From the NCBI GenBank assembly GCA_947496215.1, contig CANMCF010000002.1, positions 372,001 to 436,000 on the forward strand: DNA of 64,000 nucleotides, given 5' to 3'. The DNA is from an uncultured Bizionia sp. GTDB taxonomy: Bacteria; Bacteroidota; Bacteroidia; Flavobacteriales; Flavobacteriaceae. The notes below the pieces were generated by a model. The model was not told the DNA's origin. It searched no databases and saw only the letters and a program-made list of their open reading frames with translations. Of this stretch, positions 42,054-52,397 are shown piece by piece. The position numbers were made by a program, and so were the translations under genes. The first letter of the stretch is position 1; every line of letters starts with the position of its first letter.

Positions 42054-44228
42054 TTATAAAAACCCTTTTATTTCATAGAAGAAGTCTTCCATCACAAAAG
42101 GTTTGGTAATTACGCCATTCATACCAGAATCCATAATTTTGTTCTTGTTGTCATCCAGCGTAACCGCTGTCAAGGCTATGATGGGGGTAACCTTGTCAAA
42201 CTCTCTTATTTTTTCTGTGGTGTCATAACCATTCATCTTGGGCATGTGAATGTCCATCAATACGACATCAAATGTATTTGACTTAATTTTTTCAATGGCT
42301 TCATAGCCATTTTTTGCAACTGTTACACTGGCTTTTTTAGACTCCAATATCCGTCTGGTAATCATTAGGTTTATGGCGTTGTCATCCACGACCAGAAAAT
42401 GATTTCCTTTTAAATCTATGTTTTCTTTTGTTTTCAGTTTCGGAGCAGGGATTTGTTTTTTTATGTTTAATTTCAAACTGAAATAGAAAGTAGCTCCTTC
42501 CTTGGTATTGCTTTTAACCTTGATTTCACTCCCCATGGCATTGAGTAGTCTTTTCACAATTGCCAAGCCGAGGCCAGTGCCTTCGTAATTTCTATCCAAT
42601 TGCATGGATTCTTGGTAGAAATCCTCGAAGATTTGAGCCTGCATGTCCTTGGAAATACCGATGCCATCATCTTTGACTTTAATGTCGAGTGTTACGTTCT
42701 TTTCCGTTTTCTCAATACATTCAACGAGAATCCAAACGTTTCCTTCCTTGGTGAATTTGAGAGCATTGCTCAAGAGGTTGACTATTATTTGTGCTATTTT
42801 CAAGGAGTCTCCTTGTAATATGTCTGGCGTTGCTTCATCCATGTCTATGTGAATGACATTGTTGTTTTCGCTTTTCAAATAGCTCAAGGAATCCTTGATG
42901 TTGTTGATTAGAGACCTTATGTTGAAATCTATGGTGTTTATTTCAATCTTGTTTGCATCAAATTTATTGATTTGTAGAATATTGTTTATTAGTCCCAAGA
43001 GATGCTCTCCTGAAGATTTCAGTGTTTTCAAGTAATGTATGTGCTCTATTTTTGGGGAGTCGTCAATTAATATGTCCGTGATGCCAGTAACAGCATATAG
43101 AGGTGTTCTAAGTTCATGGTTGATCGTGGAGAAGAAATTCTCTTTCAGTTTTGAAGCATATTCGGTTTTTTCCTTGGAATCTTGTAGTTTTTTATTATTG
43201 TCTTCTAAGGTTTTATTAAGTGTATGTCGTTTATGATTGCTTCTATACAATAGAAATGAAGTGATGCATGTAATCACGAACATCATCAATATTATAAAAG
43301 TGAAAAGACGTGTTTTGGCAAGAGTTGCCTTTTGGTTTTTATTTATTTCCCGAGTAAGTTTCAAACTACTTTCCTTTTCTACAAGTGTTCGTTCCAGCTT
43401 GCTTCGTTCTTTCAACTCTTCTTCTCTCTTCTTTAATCTCTTTTCTAGATAATCGACTACTTTCTGCAAGGAAGCATCAGCTTCTGCGAGCTTGTTTTCG
43501 CTTTTGAGAATTCTATACCGTGTTTTTTCAATGATCTTGAGGTTGTTCAAGTCATTTGTCTCAATAGCCAAGGAATCAGCTACCTTTAAATATTTCAAGG
43601 ACTTCGTTATGTTACCTTCTTTGAAATATATTTTGGCTAGATAGGTGTTTATGGCAACAAATGTTATTGATTGATGCTCTGAGTTTGCTTTATAATTTGG
43701 AAGAGAGGCTTCTAGATTGACCTTGGCCAGTTTATAGGCCTTTTGGTAGTATTGCAATCTGCCGAGATGATAAGTCGGTAGAAAAGCCAAGTAGCCGTCA
43801 TTTAAATCTAAAGCCAAATTCTTGGCCAATACATAGTGTTTTTTGGCGGCAAAAGTGTCTTTCTCAAATTCATAGATGGCTGCTATGTTGTTGTGATTGT
43901 AAACAAGGTAGGATTTGTAGTTGGCCTTTTCCAAAGCAATGGAGGAAAGTTTTAGATATTCTTTGGCTTTTTCAAAGTTTTCCATATTGAGGTAAGTAAC
44001 CCCGATGCAATTGTATGCATCCCCTACAATGGAATCATTTTTGTGTTTTTTTCCATATTCCAAAGCTATGTCAAGCTGTTTGAGGGCTAATTCGTACTTC
44101 CCTTGATTGGATATCATGAAGGAGTCCGTAATTAACTTGACAATGCTGTCTTTGCTGACTTCTTGAGTTTGAGCATAACCCAAGGAATAGTTTAATAGGA
44201 AAAGAAAAATAAGCAATATCTTTTTCAT
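42054..44228 (-). CDS. TPR hybrid histidine kinase, paralogue 2
   Basis: 724 residues with signal peptide 1-20 (ends LGYAQ), TPR-like sensor (~30-275), one membrane helix (~310-332), HisKA (H371; box FFSTINHELRTPLYAV with Asn where the paralogues have Ser), HATPase_c (NLLSNALKFT, DDGIGIS, GTGLGLAIV) and receiver (D659 in VVLMDIHMPKMNGY). The kinase and receiver half is almost identical to the next gene (GITDILIDDSPK..., HLLGLINNILQINKFDANKI), while the sensor halves differ. This points to tandem duplication with later homogenisation or faster sensor divergence. Confidence 0.92.
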   Translation of the reverse strand: MKKILLIFLFLLNYSLGYAQTQEVSKDSIVKLITDSFMISNQGKYELALKQLDIALEYGKKHKNDSIVGDAYNCIGVTYLNMENFEKAKEYLKLSSIALEKANYKSYLVYNHNNIAAIYEFEKDTFAAKKHYVLAKNLALDLNDGYLAFLPTYHLGRLQYYQKAYKLAKVNLEASLPNYKANSEHQSITFVAINTYLAKIYFKEGNITKSLKYLKVADSLAIETNDLNNLKIIEKTRYRILKSENKLAEADASLQKVVDYLEKRLKKREEELKERSKLERTLVEKESSLKLTREINKNQKATLAKTRLFTFIILMMFVITCITSFLLYRSNHKRHTLNKTLEDNNKKLQDSKEKTEYASKLKENFFSTINHELRTPLYAVTGITDILIDDSPKIEHIHYLKTLKSSGEHLLGLINNILQINKFDANKIEINTIDFNIRSLINNIKDSLSYLKSENNNVIHIDMDEATPDILQGDSLKIAQIIVNLLSNALKFTKEGNVWILVECIEKTEKNVTLDIKVKDDGIGISKDMQAQIFEDFYQESMQLDRNYEGTGLGLAIVKRLLNAMGSEIKVKSNTKEGATFYFSLKLNIKKQIPAPKLKTKENIDLKGNHFLVVDDNAINLMITRRILESKKASVTVAKNGYEAIEKIKSNTFDVVLMDIHMPKMNGYDTTEKIREFDKVTPIIALTAVTLDDNKNKIMDSGMNGVITKPFVMEDFFYEIKGFL

Positions 44229-44407
44229 AGAATTATTATTTAAGAGGAGGGTAGGATTCCATTACCCTTTTAATAAAAGTATTTGAAAGATTTTATTGTT
44301 AAGAAATGCATCAGTCATTTCATGGCATAATATAGAATAAATATTTATTTATTGAATATAATGTATGTCATATTTATGTGATTTGTTCTGTTGTGTTTTT
44401 CAATTTG

Positions 44408-46570
44408 TTAAAAGAAGTTCTTTATTTCGTTGAAGAAGCTTTCCATTGCAAAGGGTTTGGTTATGACTCCATTCATTCCGGAATTTATAATTTTATCTTT
44501 GTTGTCTTCCAGTGTGACGGCGGTCAAAGCCACGATGGGAATCGTCTTGTTGAATTCCCTTATTTTTTCGGAAGCACTATAACCATTCATGTTTGGCATA
44601 TGGATGTCCATCAATATTACGTCAAAAGAGGTTGTTTTAACTTTTTCTATGGCATCGACTCCATTTTCTGTGACCGTGACTTTGGCTTTTTTGGATTCCA
44701 AAATACGTTTGGTTATCATTAAATTTATGGCATTGTCATCGACAATCAGGAAATGTCTTCCCTCGAGGTTAATGGCATCTTTGGACTTATATGATTTGAC
44801 AGAGGATAATTTCTTTGTTTTTAGCTTCAAGCAGAAATGGAAAGTAGCACCTTCTTTGGGAACGCTATAGACCTTTATTTCACTATTCATCGCATTTAGC
44901 AATCTTTTTACTATTGCCAAGCCTAGACCTGTGCCTTCGTAGTTTCTATCCAGCCTCATCGATTCTTGGTAGAAATCTTCGAAGATTTGAGCTTGCATGT
45001 CCTTGGAAATGCCAATACCATCATCTTTGACCTTAATGTCTACTGTTACAGCTTCTTCTGTTTTCTCCGTACATTCAACAATGATCCAAATGTTGCCTTC
45101 TCTGGTGAATTTCAGAGCATTGCTCAAAAGGTTTACTATTACTTGTGCTATTTTCAAGGAATCACCTTGTAGGATATCTGGTGTGGCTTCATCGATGTCT
45201 ATGTGGATGACATTGTTGTTTTCCCTTTTCAAGTAACTCAAGGAATCCTTGATGTTGCCTATGAGTGACCTTATGTTGAATTCGATGGTGTTTATTTCTA
45301 TTTTGTTGGCATCAAATTTATTGATTTGTAGAATGTTGTTTATCAATCCTAGTAAATGTTCCCCGGAAGACTTCAGTGTTTTCAAGTAGTGTATGTGCTC
45401 TGTTTTTGGGGAATCGTCTATCAATATGTCCGTAATGCCTGTAACGGCATAAAGAGGAGTTCTTAGTTCATGACTGATCGTAGAGAAAAAATTCTCTTTT
45501 AGTTTGGATGCATATTCTGTTTTTTCTTTGGCATCGGAAAGCACTTTGTTTTTAAGGATAAGATCATCGTTTAATTTTTTCCTTGCATGGTTACTGCGCT
45601 GTAACAGGTATAGTATTATGGAGGTAAGGCTTAAGAAAACCAAAATGATGTAAGTAAATAACCGGGTCTTTCGGAGTGTTGTTTTTTGACTCTCATTAAT
45701 CTTACTGGTAAATTCCAAAGATCTTTCCTTGTCTAATAGCTTTTGTTCCAACTTATTGTTTTTAATAAGTTTTTCCTGTTGCCTTTTTTTGCTGATGCTT
45801 ACATATTTGATTTGTTTTTCTAAGGATTTCTTTGATTTTTGGAATTGTTTGGTCTCTTCATAAATGTCATAACGAATCTTTTCTGAATTGAATAGATCCT
45901 CATAGTATTCATGAATTAAAGACACTGAATCTGCTTTTTTCAAATGAAATAGTGAGCGGTCATATTTTTTGCTTTTGGAATTTATCTCTGCAAGGTAAAT
46001 ATTGGAATCAATGTAGATCTTTGGTTGATGCAATGAGTTTGGTACAAAATTTTGCAATACCTCTTCAAAATAAAATGCAGCTTCCTCATGCTTTTTTTCA
46101 TTGTGCTTAATCAAGGCAATGTTTATGGCTGGCCATATTATTTTAAATGTGTCCTTGGTTTTAATGCACAGGTTCCGAGATAACTCATAATACTTTAAGG
46201 CATTGGGGATGTTCTTCCTTAGTTCGAAAAGGTTGGCAATGTTATTGTAATCTGAAGATGTGATTGAAGTAGGGGCGGCATTCAATGCAAGATCATAATA
46301 TTCACTAGCTTTTTCAAGATTGCCCAATGCTATGCATGCTGCTCCTAGTCCAGTTGCCGAACTCTTGATGATTATACTGTCTTTCTTTGTCTTTCCGTAC
46401 CTTAAAGTGAAGTTAAGTGTCTTGACGGCTTCATCCAGTTTTTCAATTCCAATATCTTTGAATCCAGATTCAATTAATTTTAAAACACTATCCTTACTAA
46501 TGTCGTTTGTTTGAGCCATTAATATTGTATTGAACAGGAGCATCAATACTGTAAAGTGTCTTTTAGCCAT
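44408..46570 (-). CDS. TPR hybrid histidine kinase, paralogue 3
   Basis: 720 residues. Signal peptide (ends ILMAQ), TPR-like sensor (~25-270), one membrane segment (~305-325), HisKA H367 in STISHELRTPLYAV, HATPase_c, receiver D655 in VILMDIHMPNMNGY. The sensor shares only weak similarity with the other two, so each kinase probably responds to a different signal while feeding one output. 179 AT-rich base pairs separate it from paralogue 2; no response regulator with a DNA-binding domain is present nearby. Confidence 0.92.
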   Translation of the reverse strand: MAKRHFTVLMLLFNTILMAQTNDISKDSVLKLIESGFKDIGIEKLDEAVKTLNFTLRYGKTKKDSIIIKSSATGLGAACIALGNLEKASEYYDLALNAAPTSITSSDYNNIANLFELRKNIPNALKYYELSRNLCIKTKDTFKIIWPAINIALIKHNEKKHEEAAFYFEEVLQNFVPNSLHQPKIYIDSNIYLAEINSKSKKYDRSLFHLKKADSVSLIHEYYEDLFNSEKIRYDIYEETKQFQKSKKSLEKQIKYVSISKKRQQEKLIKNNKLEQKLLDKERSLEFTSKINESQKTTLRKTRLFTYIILVFLSLTSIILYLLQRSNHARKKLNDDLILKNKVLSDAKEKTEYASKLKENFFSTISHELRTPLYAVTGITDILIDDSPKTEHIHYLKTLKSSGEHLLGLINNILQINKFDANKIEINTIEFNIRSLIGNIKDSLSYLKRENNNVIHIDIDEATPDILQGDSLKIAQVIVNLLSNALKFTREGNIWIIVECTEKTEEAVTVDIKVKDDGIGISKDMQAQIFEDFYQESMRLDRNYEGTGLGLAIVKRLLNAMNSEIKVYSVPKEGATFHFCLKLKTKKLSSVKSYKSKDAINLEGRHFLIVDDNAINLMITKRILESKKAKVTVTENGVDAIEKVKTTSFDVILMDIHMPNMNGYSASEKIREFNKTIPIVALTAVTLEDNKDKIINSGMNGVITKPFAMESFFNEIKNFF

Positions 46571-46922
46571 CGGAAATAGAAGATTTAGGGAAAATTCTAT
46601 GCAATTATACTACTTTTTTATTTTGCGACTAAAAAACGAATCTTTTTTTGATTCAATTGCAATTTGTAGAGTGATTTAGGTAATTGTAGATACCCCAAAA
46701 ACCATCAAAACATTGATGGTTTTTTTAGTTCAAGATTAAATTTCTTCTTTGCTTTCAATGATAGCTGAGAACCAATGCCTTGGATTTTATAAAATGGTAC
46801 TTTAAAAAATCAATAGATCCAAGAGCAATAAAGACAATAATAGGTTTAGTTATATTTTTTGCAAGTGAAAAATAATTTTGAACAAGGATAATGTGTTTGA
46901 AACAATGTTTACATAAGCGAGT
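46571..46922. other. 352-bp gene-free region with a bidirectional hairpin
   Basis: It contains the upstream region of the third kinase and a 12-bp perfect hairpin, AAAAACCATCAA (46697-46708), loop AACA, TTGATGGTTTTT (46713-46724), with T runs on both strands. That hairpin can end transcription of the ECF operon coming from the right. Nothing coding was seen in the rest, which is AT-rich. Confidence 0.6.
46697..46724 (-). terminator. rho-independent-type hairpin
   Basis: 12-bp perfect stem with a 4-nt loop, A-rich and T-rich shoulders on either side; lies 200 bp past the stop of the beta-barrel/anti-sigma gene on the minus strand. Confidence 0.55.
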
Positions 46923-48374
46923 CTAAAGTTTTAAGGATAAGCCAAATCGAACTCCCAATCCATAATGCGTTATGTTGGATGTGTTTTTGAATGTTCCAGG
47001 ATGATATTTGAAAAAAGGTTCGGTATTGATGTTTAGTCTTTTTGATAGTTTGTATGATAGGCCAATTCCAAGGTTCAAGGCTAAACCAGCTTTGTTTAAA
47101 TTATTGGCTTTTCCGATGTCAAGACTGTTGCCATCGGAATCCTTGAGAATGATGCTATCATCCAGAAGAATCAATGCGCCTATGCCAGAACTTGCATATA
47201 GCGATAATTTTTTGTCGTCGAATATTTCATAGGAATAATCGATGGAGGTTTCTAGATATCTCACTGTCTGTTCCAAATCCAACATGCTGGATGTTGCAAA
47301 AACTTCAGAAGCCGCATTTATCGTCCCGTCAGTATTTAAATTTATGTTGCTAAAGCTAGGGCTGCTTATTAAAAGTCCATCGGAATCAATTGAATCTGCA
47401 TCTTCAGTTATTGTACTTTGGTTGAAAGTACCGACGCTAACTCGCAAACTGGATTTTTTGGATAATGAAGCAGTCAGGGCAATGCCATAGTTGAGATCGA
47501 AGCCTGAAGTTTGTTTTGCATTGTCCAATGTATGATCTATTGATGACTTTCCTGATGATGCCTTGGAAAACGTAGGTGATAGATAGGCAGACAACCTCAG
47601 AGATCTTTTAAAGCCAGAAGATTTTTGTTTTTTATCTTCATTGAAAAGGAGATTGTCCAGTCTGGCAGAGATCAAATCATCTTTGATTACAATGGGAAAC
47701 ATCTCAAAGGTCATGACATCATCAAGTATGTTTATGAATTTGGATATGGTTTTCTGGTTGGTCAAATCATTATTTGTTTTTAACTCACCACTAGTACTTC
47801 TACTGGAATCATCATTATTGCGATTTATGTTGGAAATAGTTTCATCTTCCAACTCATTCATAATATGGGAGCTTTTGTCTTTGTTGTTGGAAGAATTGAC
47901 TTTGGAAGAGATCCAGTACTCACTGTTCTTAGTGTGACTGGTTATGTTATGTGAATTGCCATTTGAGATTTTTATGATTGGTTTTTCGTTGCTAATAGGT
48001 TTCGAAGTGTCTTTGGTTGAGGTGCTTACAGTGGTTGAGTTTCCTTCATTGTCATTTGTTTTATTTTGTATTGGGGCACCAACGTTTCTTGAAACATTGT
48101 CTTTGTCTTCTTCATTTGCTTTCAATATATTGTCATTGGTTACTGAGTTAGTTTCAAAAACTTGAGAGGTTGAATTGACATTGTAGATGATTATGGAGAA
48201 TAATAACAAAATTAAAACTCCTAAACCAACTAGTGTCTTCCATACTGGAAATGCCTTGCGTTTCGATTTGTTTAGTTCAGCCTCAATGGATTCCCATAGA
48301 TGATTGCCAGGAGAAGATTCATAACCTTCTAACTTCTCCTTGTAGGCTTTCCCGATGTCTTTTCTATTTTCCAT
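46923..48374 (-). CDS. inner-membrane-anchored, putative outer-membrane beta-barrel-like protein of an ECF operon
   Basis: 483 residues. N-terminal cytoplasmic segment (KAYKEKLEGYESSPGNHLWESIEAEL) with the pattern found in Bacteroidota anti-sigma/'FKEKLEGFES' proteins, one membrane helix (~49-66), a long low-complexity Asn/Ser/Thr/Asp stretch (~75-215), then a C-terminal domain of amphipathic strands (SLRLSAYLSPTF, GLGVRFGLSLKL) like OMP_b-brl. The layout suggests a protein that spans the envelope and holds the ECF sigma at the inner membrane. It overlaps the sigma gene by 11 bp, so they are translationally coupled; an anti-sigma role is inferred from position. Confidence 0.65.
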   Translation of the reverse strand: MENRKDIGKAYKEKLEGYESSPGNHLWESIEAELNKSKRKAFPVWKTLVGLGVLILLLFSIIIYNVNSTSQVFETNSVTNDNILKANEEDKDNVSRNVGAPIQNKTNDNEGNSTTVSTSTKDTSKPISNEKPIIKISNGNSHNITSHTKNSEYWISSKVNSSNNKDKSSHIMNELEDETISNINRNNDDSSRSTSGELKTNNDLTNQKTISKFINILDDVMTFEMFPIVIKDDLISARLDNLLFNEDKKQKSSGFKRSLRLSAYLSPTFSKASSGKSSIDHTLDNAKQTSGFDLNYGIALTASLSKKSSLRVSVGTFNQSTITEDADSIDSDGLLISSPSFSNINLNTDGTINAASEVFATSSMLDLEQTVRYLETSIDYSYEIFDDKKLSLYASSGIGALILLDDSIILKDSDGNSLDIGKANNLNKAGLALNLGIGLSYKLSKRLNINTEPFFKYHPGTFKNTSNITHYGLGVRFGLSLKL

Positions 48375-48945
48375 AGTTGATTGTATTAGCTGTTTGAGAC
48401 AAATTGATCGATTTAATCTTTTCTTTCAAAATTAATTTGGCACGATGCAAGTTGGATTTTGAGGTGCCTTCTGAAATTGTCAATAGCTCTGAGATTTCCT
48501 TGTGTGTATAACCATCCATTTCGTAGAGGTTGAAAATAAGGCGGTAACGATCTGGTAACTCTTGAATCGTATCGAGTATGACATCTAGTGGTAAGGACAA
48601 CTCGGAAGTATCTATATCCGTGTCTGCCAACAAGTCGTCATTGATCATGACATTTATGAATGTATCTTTTTTATATCTGTCTATGGCTTTGTTGATCACG
48701 ATCCTTTTCATCCAACCTTCAAAAGAGCCTTTGCCATTGTATTTGGTAATGTTTTTGAAAATCGCCATAAATGCATCTTGAAGATTGTCTTCAGCCTCTT
48801 CAAAGTTCTTGCAATATTTGAGGCATATTGTAAAAAGTATGTCTTTATAACCATTATATAACTCGCCTTGAGCTTTTAGATCTTGCTTTTTACAACCTTT
48901 GATAAGGGGTTTTAAGTCCAGTTTATGGCGATTGTTCATTCTCAT
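48364..48945 (-). CDS. ECF-type RNA polymerase sigma factor
   Basis: About 193 residues. Sigma-70 region 2 (AEDNLQDAFMAIFKNITKYN, FEGWMKRIVINKAIDRYKK) and region 4 (LDVILDTIQELPDRYRLIFNLYEMDGYTHKEISELLTISEGTSKSNLH) are present and region 3 absent, as in ECF sigmas. The start is set at ATG 48945, which overlaps the preceding stop as TAATG; ATG 48954 and ATG 48939 are alternatives. Between an exported lipoprotein gene and a membrane-anchored regulator, all three overlapping, this is a sensing cassette. Confidence 0.88.
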   Translation of the reverse strand: MRMNNRHKLDLKPLIKGCKKQDLKAQGELYNGYKDILFTICLKYCKNFEEAEDNLQDAFMAIFKNITKYNGKGSFEGWMKRIVINKAIDRYKKDTFINVMINDDLLADTDIDTSELSLPLDVILDTIQELPDRYRLIFNLYEMDGYTHKEISELLTISEGTSKSNLHRAKLILKEKIKSINLSQTANTINYGK

Positions 48946-49997
48946 TATTCGCATTCTATGGCTGTAAGCTTTATGGTTGTAGATACGATTTCTGCTGTTT
49001 CACTATCTTCTATTTCCACGTAGATGGTTTGAGGATTGGTAATGTTTAGATATGGTGTTGTTTCCAAAGGGATATCGCCAGATTGATCTTCATAGAATGT
49101 TATGATGGTATTCTCGGAAGTTTCATATTCTATATAATTCGTAAAGCACTCAATATAGTCCTCCAAAAGGAATTCGGCTATTCCTTCTCCTTCATTCAAT
49201 TCACAAGCTTCAAACTCGAAGGCATTACAATCCTCGTCATCCGTTTCACACTCTTTTTGGATAAAGAATATGTTGTCTTCGCTTTCCAGTTTCATATTTT
49301 CAAAGTCTAAGATGGTGACTTTCCAGTCAAAATTCCAGTTGTCAGTTACGTTCGTGCCATCTACGTCATCATTGTCTTGAAGGCTTATGTTCAAATGCAA
49401 TTCATTTTCGATAAAGAATGTAATCCAAGTACCGTCGTATGCACTGCCTTCATGATTAAACATCACAGTTCCAATATCGCTTACGTCAAAGTAAGCATTT
49501 TCGAAATCATTGTTGCCATTTTCATAATATATAACATTCCAAACACACGATTCGTCTGTTAACATACCATTGCATGTATTGAGGACTTCATCTTCCAAAC
49601 ATAGGTCAATTATTTCTTTTAACTCTTCATTGGATGTGATTTCGACAGTTTCTCCTTCATCTGTTACGCTGGTGATGGGATAACTGACACTAATGGAATA
49701 GTTTTCTTGAAGGCTTCCTAGAAGTGTACTGAACTCTAGGTCATTATTTATGATGTGCAAGCCCACATAATCAAGGTTTTCATCAAATATGTTCACTGTG
49801 AATGCATAGATGAAATCGAGGCAGACCAAATTGTTTTCAGGATCGTCATCTGCTATGCGGTCAATTCCATTGTAAAGTTCGGAGTTTACTCCAAAGGCAT
49901 CATCTGCGGTTATTGACGAAACGTCTAGAGGTTCGTTATCACAAGAATATGAGATTGAAATTAGGATGGTTACAAATAAATGGATCAGCTTTTTCAT
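48945..49997 (-). CDS. exported lipoprotein, first gene of the ECF operon
   Basis: 350 residues. Lipoprotein signal with Cys after ISISYS (C20); the residues after Cys are Asp-Asn, which may affect sorting. The mature part begins with a segment rich in Asp (YNGIDRIADDDPENN) and contains repeated beta-type motifs (FTVNIFDENL, VWNVIYYENG, IEFEA-type acidic patches) with several Cys pairs. I do not recognise the family. Its stop overlaps the ATG of the sigma factor (TAATG), so the protein probably belongs to the same envelope-stress or signal pathway. Confidence 0.7.
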   Translation of the reverse strand: MKKLIHLFVTILISISYSCDNEPLDVSSITADDAFGVNSELYNGIDRIADDDPENNLVCLDFIYAFTVNIFDENLDYVGLHIINNDLEFSTLLGSLQENYSISVSYPITSVTDEGETVEITSNEELKEIIDLCLEDEVLNTCNGMLTDESCVWNVIYYENGNNDFENAYFDVSDIGTVMFNHEGSAYDGTWITFFIENELHLNISLQDNDDVDGTNVTDNWNFDWKVTILDFENMKLESEDNIFFIQKECETDDEDCNAFEFEACELNEGEGIAEFLLEDYIECFTNYIEYETSENTIITFYEDQSGDIPLETTPYLNITNPQTIYVEIEDSETAEIVSTTIKLTAIECE

Positions 49998-50060
49998 AAT
50001 AAGTTTTCTTTATATACCCTATAGACTGTAATTTTAAAATAGGTTGCGCGAAAGCAAAAA

Positions 50061-50094
50061 AAAACCTCACAATTTAATTGTGAGGTTTTTTTAT
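50061..50094 (-). terminator. terminator of pnp
   Basis: Stem CCTCACAA ... TTGTGAGG with a 5-nt loop, flanked by A7 and T7 runs so it works on both strands. It is 19 bp past the pnp stop on the minus strand. Confidence 0.8.
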
Positions 50095-50112
50095 ATATGT
50101 CAAAAAGAATTA

Positions 50113-52356
50113 TTAGTCCTTCTTATCTTCTCTTGGTCTTCTATCATCACGACGCTTGTCACGTCCACGATTGTCTCTACCTCTGTTGTCACGTCCACCA
50201 TTGTTGTCTCTAGGAGGTCTTGCTACATAACCTTCCGGTTTTGGCAAGATGGCCTTACGTGATACTTTTTCCTTGCGGGTTCTTGAGTCTATGCCAAAGT
50301 ATTTCACATCGAATACATCTCCCATGTTAACAACATCGGTTACATTTTCCGTGCGTTCCCAAGCTAATTCACTTACGTGAAGCAATACTTCGTTTCCTGG
50401 AGCTTCCATATATTCAACAACAGCACCAAAGTCAAGCATTTTAATTACTTTTACTTCGTAAACGCTACCAACTTCTGGTTTGAACAACAAAGAATCTATT
50501 TTGGCTAAAACAGCCTCGATGCCTTCTTGTCCTGTACCTAGAATTTCAACGATACCTTCTTCCGTTACAGGATCTTCATTGATTACTATGGTGGTATTCG
50601 TTTCTTTTTGCAATTCTTGAATCACTTTTCCTCCAGGTCCAATCAATGCACCAATGAATTCGTTAGGAATAGTACGCGTTACCATTTTAGGAGCATGAGA
50701 TTTCACATCATCGTTAGGTGATGAAATGGTGTCTGTTAATTTTCCTAATATGTGTATACGTCCATCTCGTGCTTGCTTCAAAGCATTGACAAGAATCTCA
50801 TAAGACAATCCCTTTACTTTGATGTCCATTTGACAAGCAGTGATACCATCTCCAGTACCAGTTACTTTAAAGTCCATGTCTCCCAAGTGGTCTTCATCTC
50901 CTAGGATATCGGATAATACAGCATATTTTCCAGAATCTGCATCGGAAATCAATCCCATTGCAATACCTGAAACTGGCTTTTTCAATTGTACACCTGCATC
51001 CATCAATGCCATCGTACCTGAACATACGGTTGCCATAGAAGATGAACCATTGGATTCCAATACCTCTGATACTACACGTACCGTGTAAGGGCAATCGTCT
51101 GGCACCATTCCTTTAAGAGCACGTTGTGCCAAGTTCCCGTGTCCTACTTCACGACGAGAAGTACCTCTTATGGGTCTTGCTTCTCCTGTAGAGAAAGGAG
51201 GGAAGTTGTAATGTAGATAAAAACGCTCTTCACCTTCGTGAGATGGCATGTCTATTTGGTTGGCTTCTCTGGATGTTCCCAAGGTCACTGTTGCCAATGC
51301 TTGAGTTTCTCCACGTGTAAAGATTGAAGATCCGTGCGTAGAAGGTAAGTAGTCCACTTCACACCATATTGGTCTAATCTCGTCAGTCTTACGACCATCT
51401 AAACGTAGTCCTTCATTCAATGTTAAGTCTCTGACAGCTGCTTTTTCTGCTTTGCTGTAGTATTTGGATACCAAACCTCCAATATCTTCCAACTCTTCTT
51501 CAGAGAATGTAGCTTTTATTTCTTCTTTGATTTCACCAAATGAAGCACTTCTTTCCTTTTTGGAAGATCCTGCCTTTGCTACGGCATATACTTTGTCGTA
51601 CGCCATATCGTGAATTTTTTGAGCTAGATCTGCATCTTCTCTTTCACCATCATATTCACGAGTTTCTTTCTTTCCGAAAGCTTCAGCCAATCTCACCTGA
51701 GCTGCACATTGTGCTTTTATGGCTTCGTGTGCAAATTTTATGGCTTCTATCATTTCTTCTTCAGAAATCTCATCCATTTCACCTTCAACCATCATTACGG
51801 AATCTGCAGAAGCACCTATCATCATATCGATGTCGGATTCTTCTAACTGAGCCCTTGTTGGGTTGATTACGAATTCACCGTTGATACGACCAACTCTAGC
51901 TTCAGAAATCGGGCATTCGAATGGGAAGTCTGATAATTGAATGGCTGCAGAAGCTGCCAAACCTGCCATGGCATCTGGCATGACATCATCATCATGGGAC
52001 ATCAATTGGATCATCACTTGTGTTTCCGAGTGATAATCTTTTGGGAACAATGGACGTAATACACGATCCACCAAACGCATGGTCAATACTTCTCCATCAC
52101 TAGGTCTTGCTTCTCTTTTGAAGAAACCTCCAGGGTAACGACCCGCTGCTGCGAATTTTTCACGATAATCTACGGTTAAAGGTAAAAAATCGACATCACT
52201 TTGCTTGTAATTGGAAACGACTGTACATAATAACATGCACTTTCCTGACTGAACAACAACAGAACCGTGGGCCTGCTTTGCTAATTTTCCGGTTTCGATG
52301 GAAATTTCTCTTCCATCTCCAAGGTCTATGACCTCTCTAAAAACTTTTGGAATCAT
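50113..52356 (-). CDS. pnp: polyribonucleotide nucleotidyltransferase
   Basis: 747 residues. Phosphorolytic 3'-5' exoribonuclease of RNA turnover. Two RNase PH domains ([30 protein letters not shown] in the first, [20 protein letters not shown] and [10 protein letters not shown] in the second), a helical linker, KH domain ([19 protein letters not shown]) and S1 domain ([20 protein letters not shown]). The C-terminus has a lineage-typical RGG-like basic tail (repeats of GRDN-RGRD, then [10 protein letters not shown]). Lies downstream of rpsO, the classical arrangement, with a strong hairpin between them and a long leader that contains a CTA repeat. Followed by a terminator. Confidence 0.97.
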   Translation of the reverse strand: MIPKVFREVIDLGDGREISIETGKLAKQAHGSVVVQSGKCMLLCTVVSNYKQSDVDFLPLTVDYREKFAAAGRYPGGFFKREARPSDGEVLTMRLVDRVLRPLFPKDYHSETQVMIQLMSHDDDVMPDAMAGLAASAAIQLSDFPFECPISEARVGRINGEFVINPTRAQLEESDIDMMIGASADSVMMVEGEMDEISEEEMIEAIKFAHEAIKAQCAAQVRLAEAFGKKETREYDGEREDADLAQKIHDMAYDKVYAVAKAGSSKKERSASFGEIKEEIKATFSEEELEDIGGLVSKYYSKAEKAAVRDLTLNEGLRLDGRKTDEIRPIWCEVDYLPSTHGSSIFTRGETQALATVTLGTSREANQIDMPSHEGEERFYLHYNFPPFSTGEARPIRGTSRREVGHGNLAQRALKGMVPDDCPYTVRVVSEVLESNGSSSMATVCSGTMALMDAGVQLKKPVSGIAMGLISDADSGKYAVLSDILGDEDHLGDMDFKVTGTGDGITACQMDIKVKGLSYEILVNALKQARDGRIHILGKLTDTISSPNDDVKSHAPKMVTRTIPNEFIGALIGPGGKVIQELQKETNTTIVINEDPVTEEGIVEILGTGQEGIEAVLAKIDSLLFKPEVGSVYEVKVIKMLDFGAVVEYMEAPGNEVLLHVSELAWERTENVTDVVNMGDVFDVKYFGIDSRTRKEKVSRKAILPKPEGYVARPPRDNNGGRDNRGRDNRGRDKRRDDRRPREDKKD

Positions 52357-52397
52357 AAATGTTTTTTAATTCTAATTAAACAATGGTCGTTGTGTTG

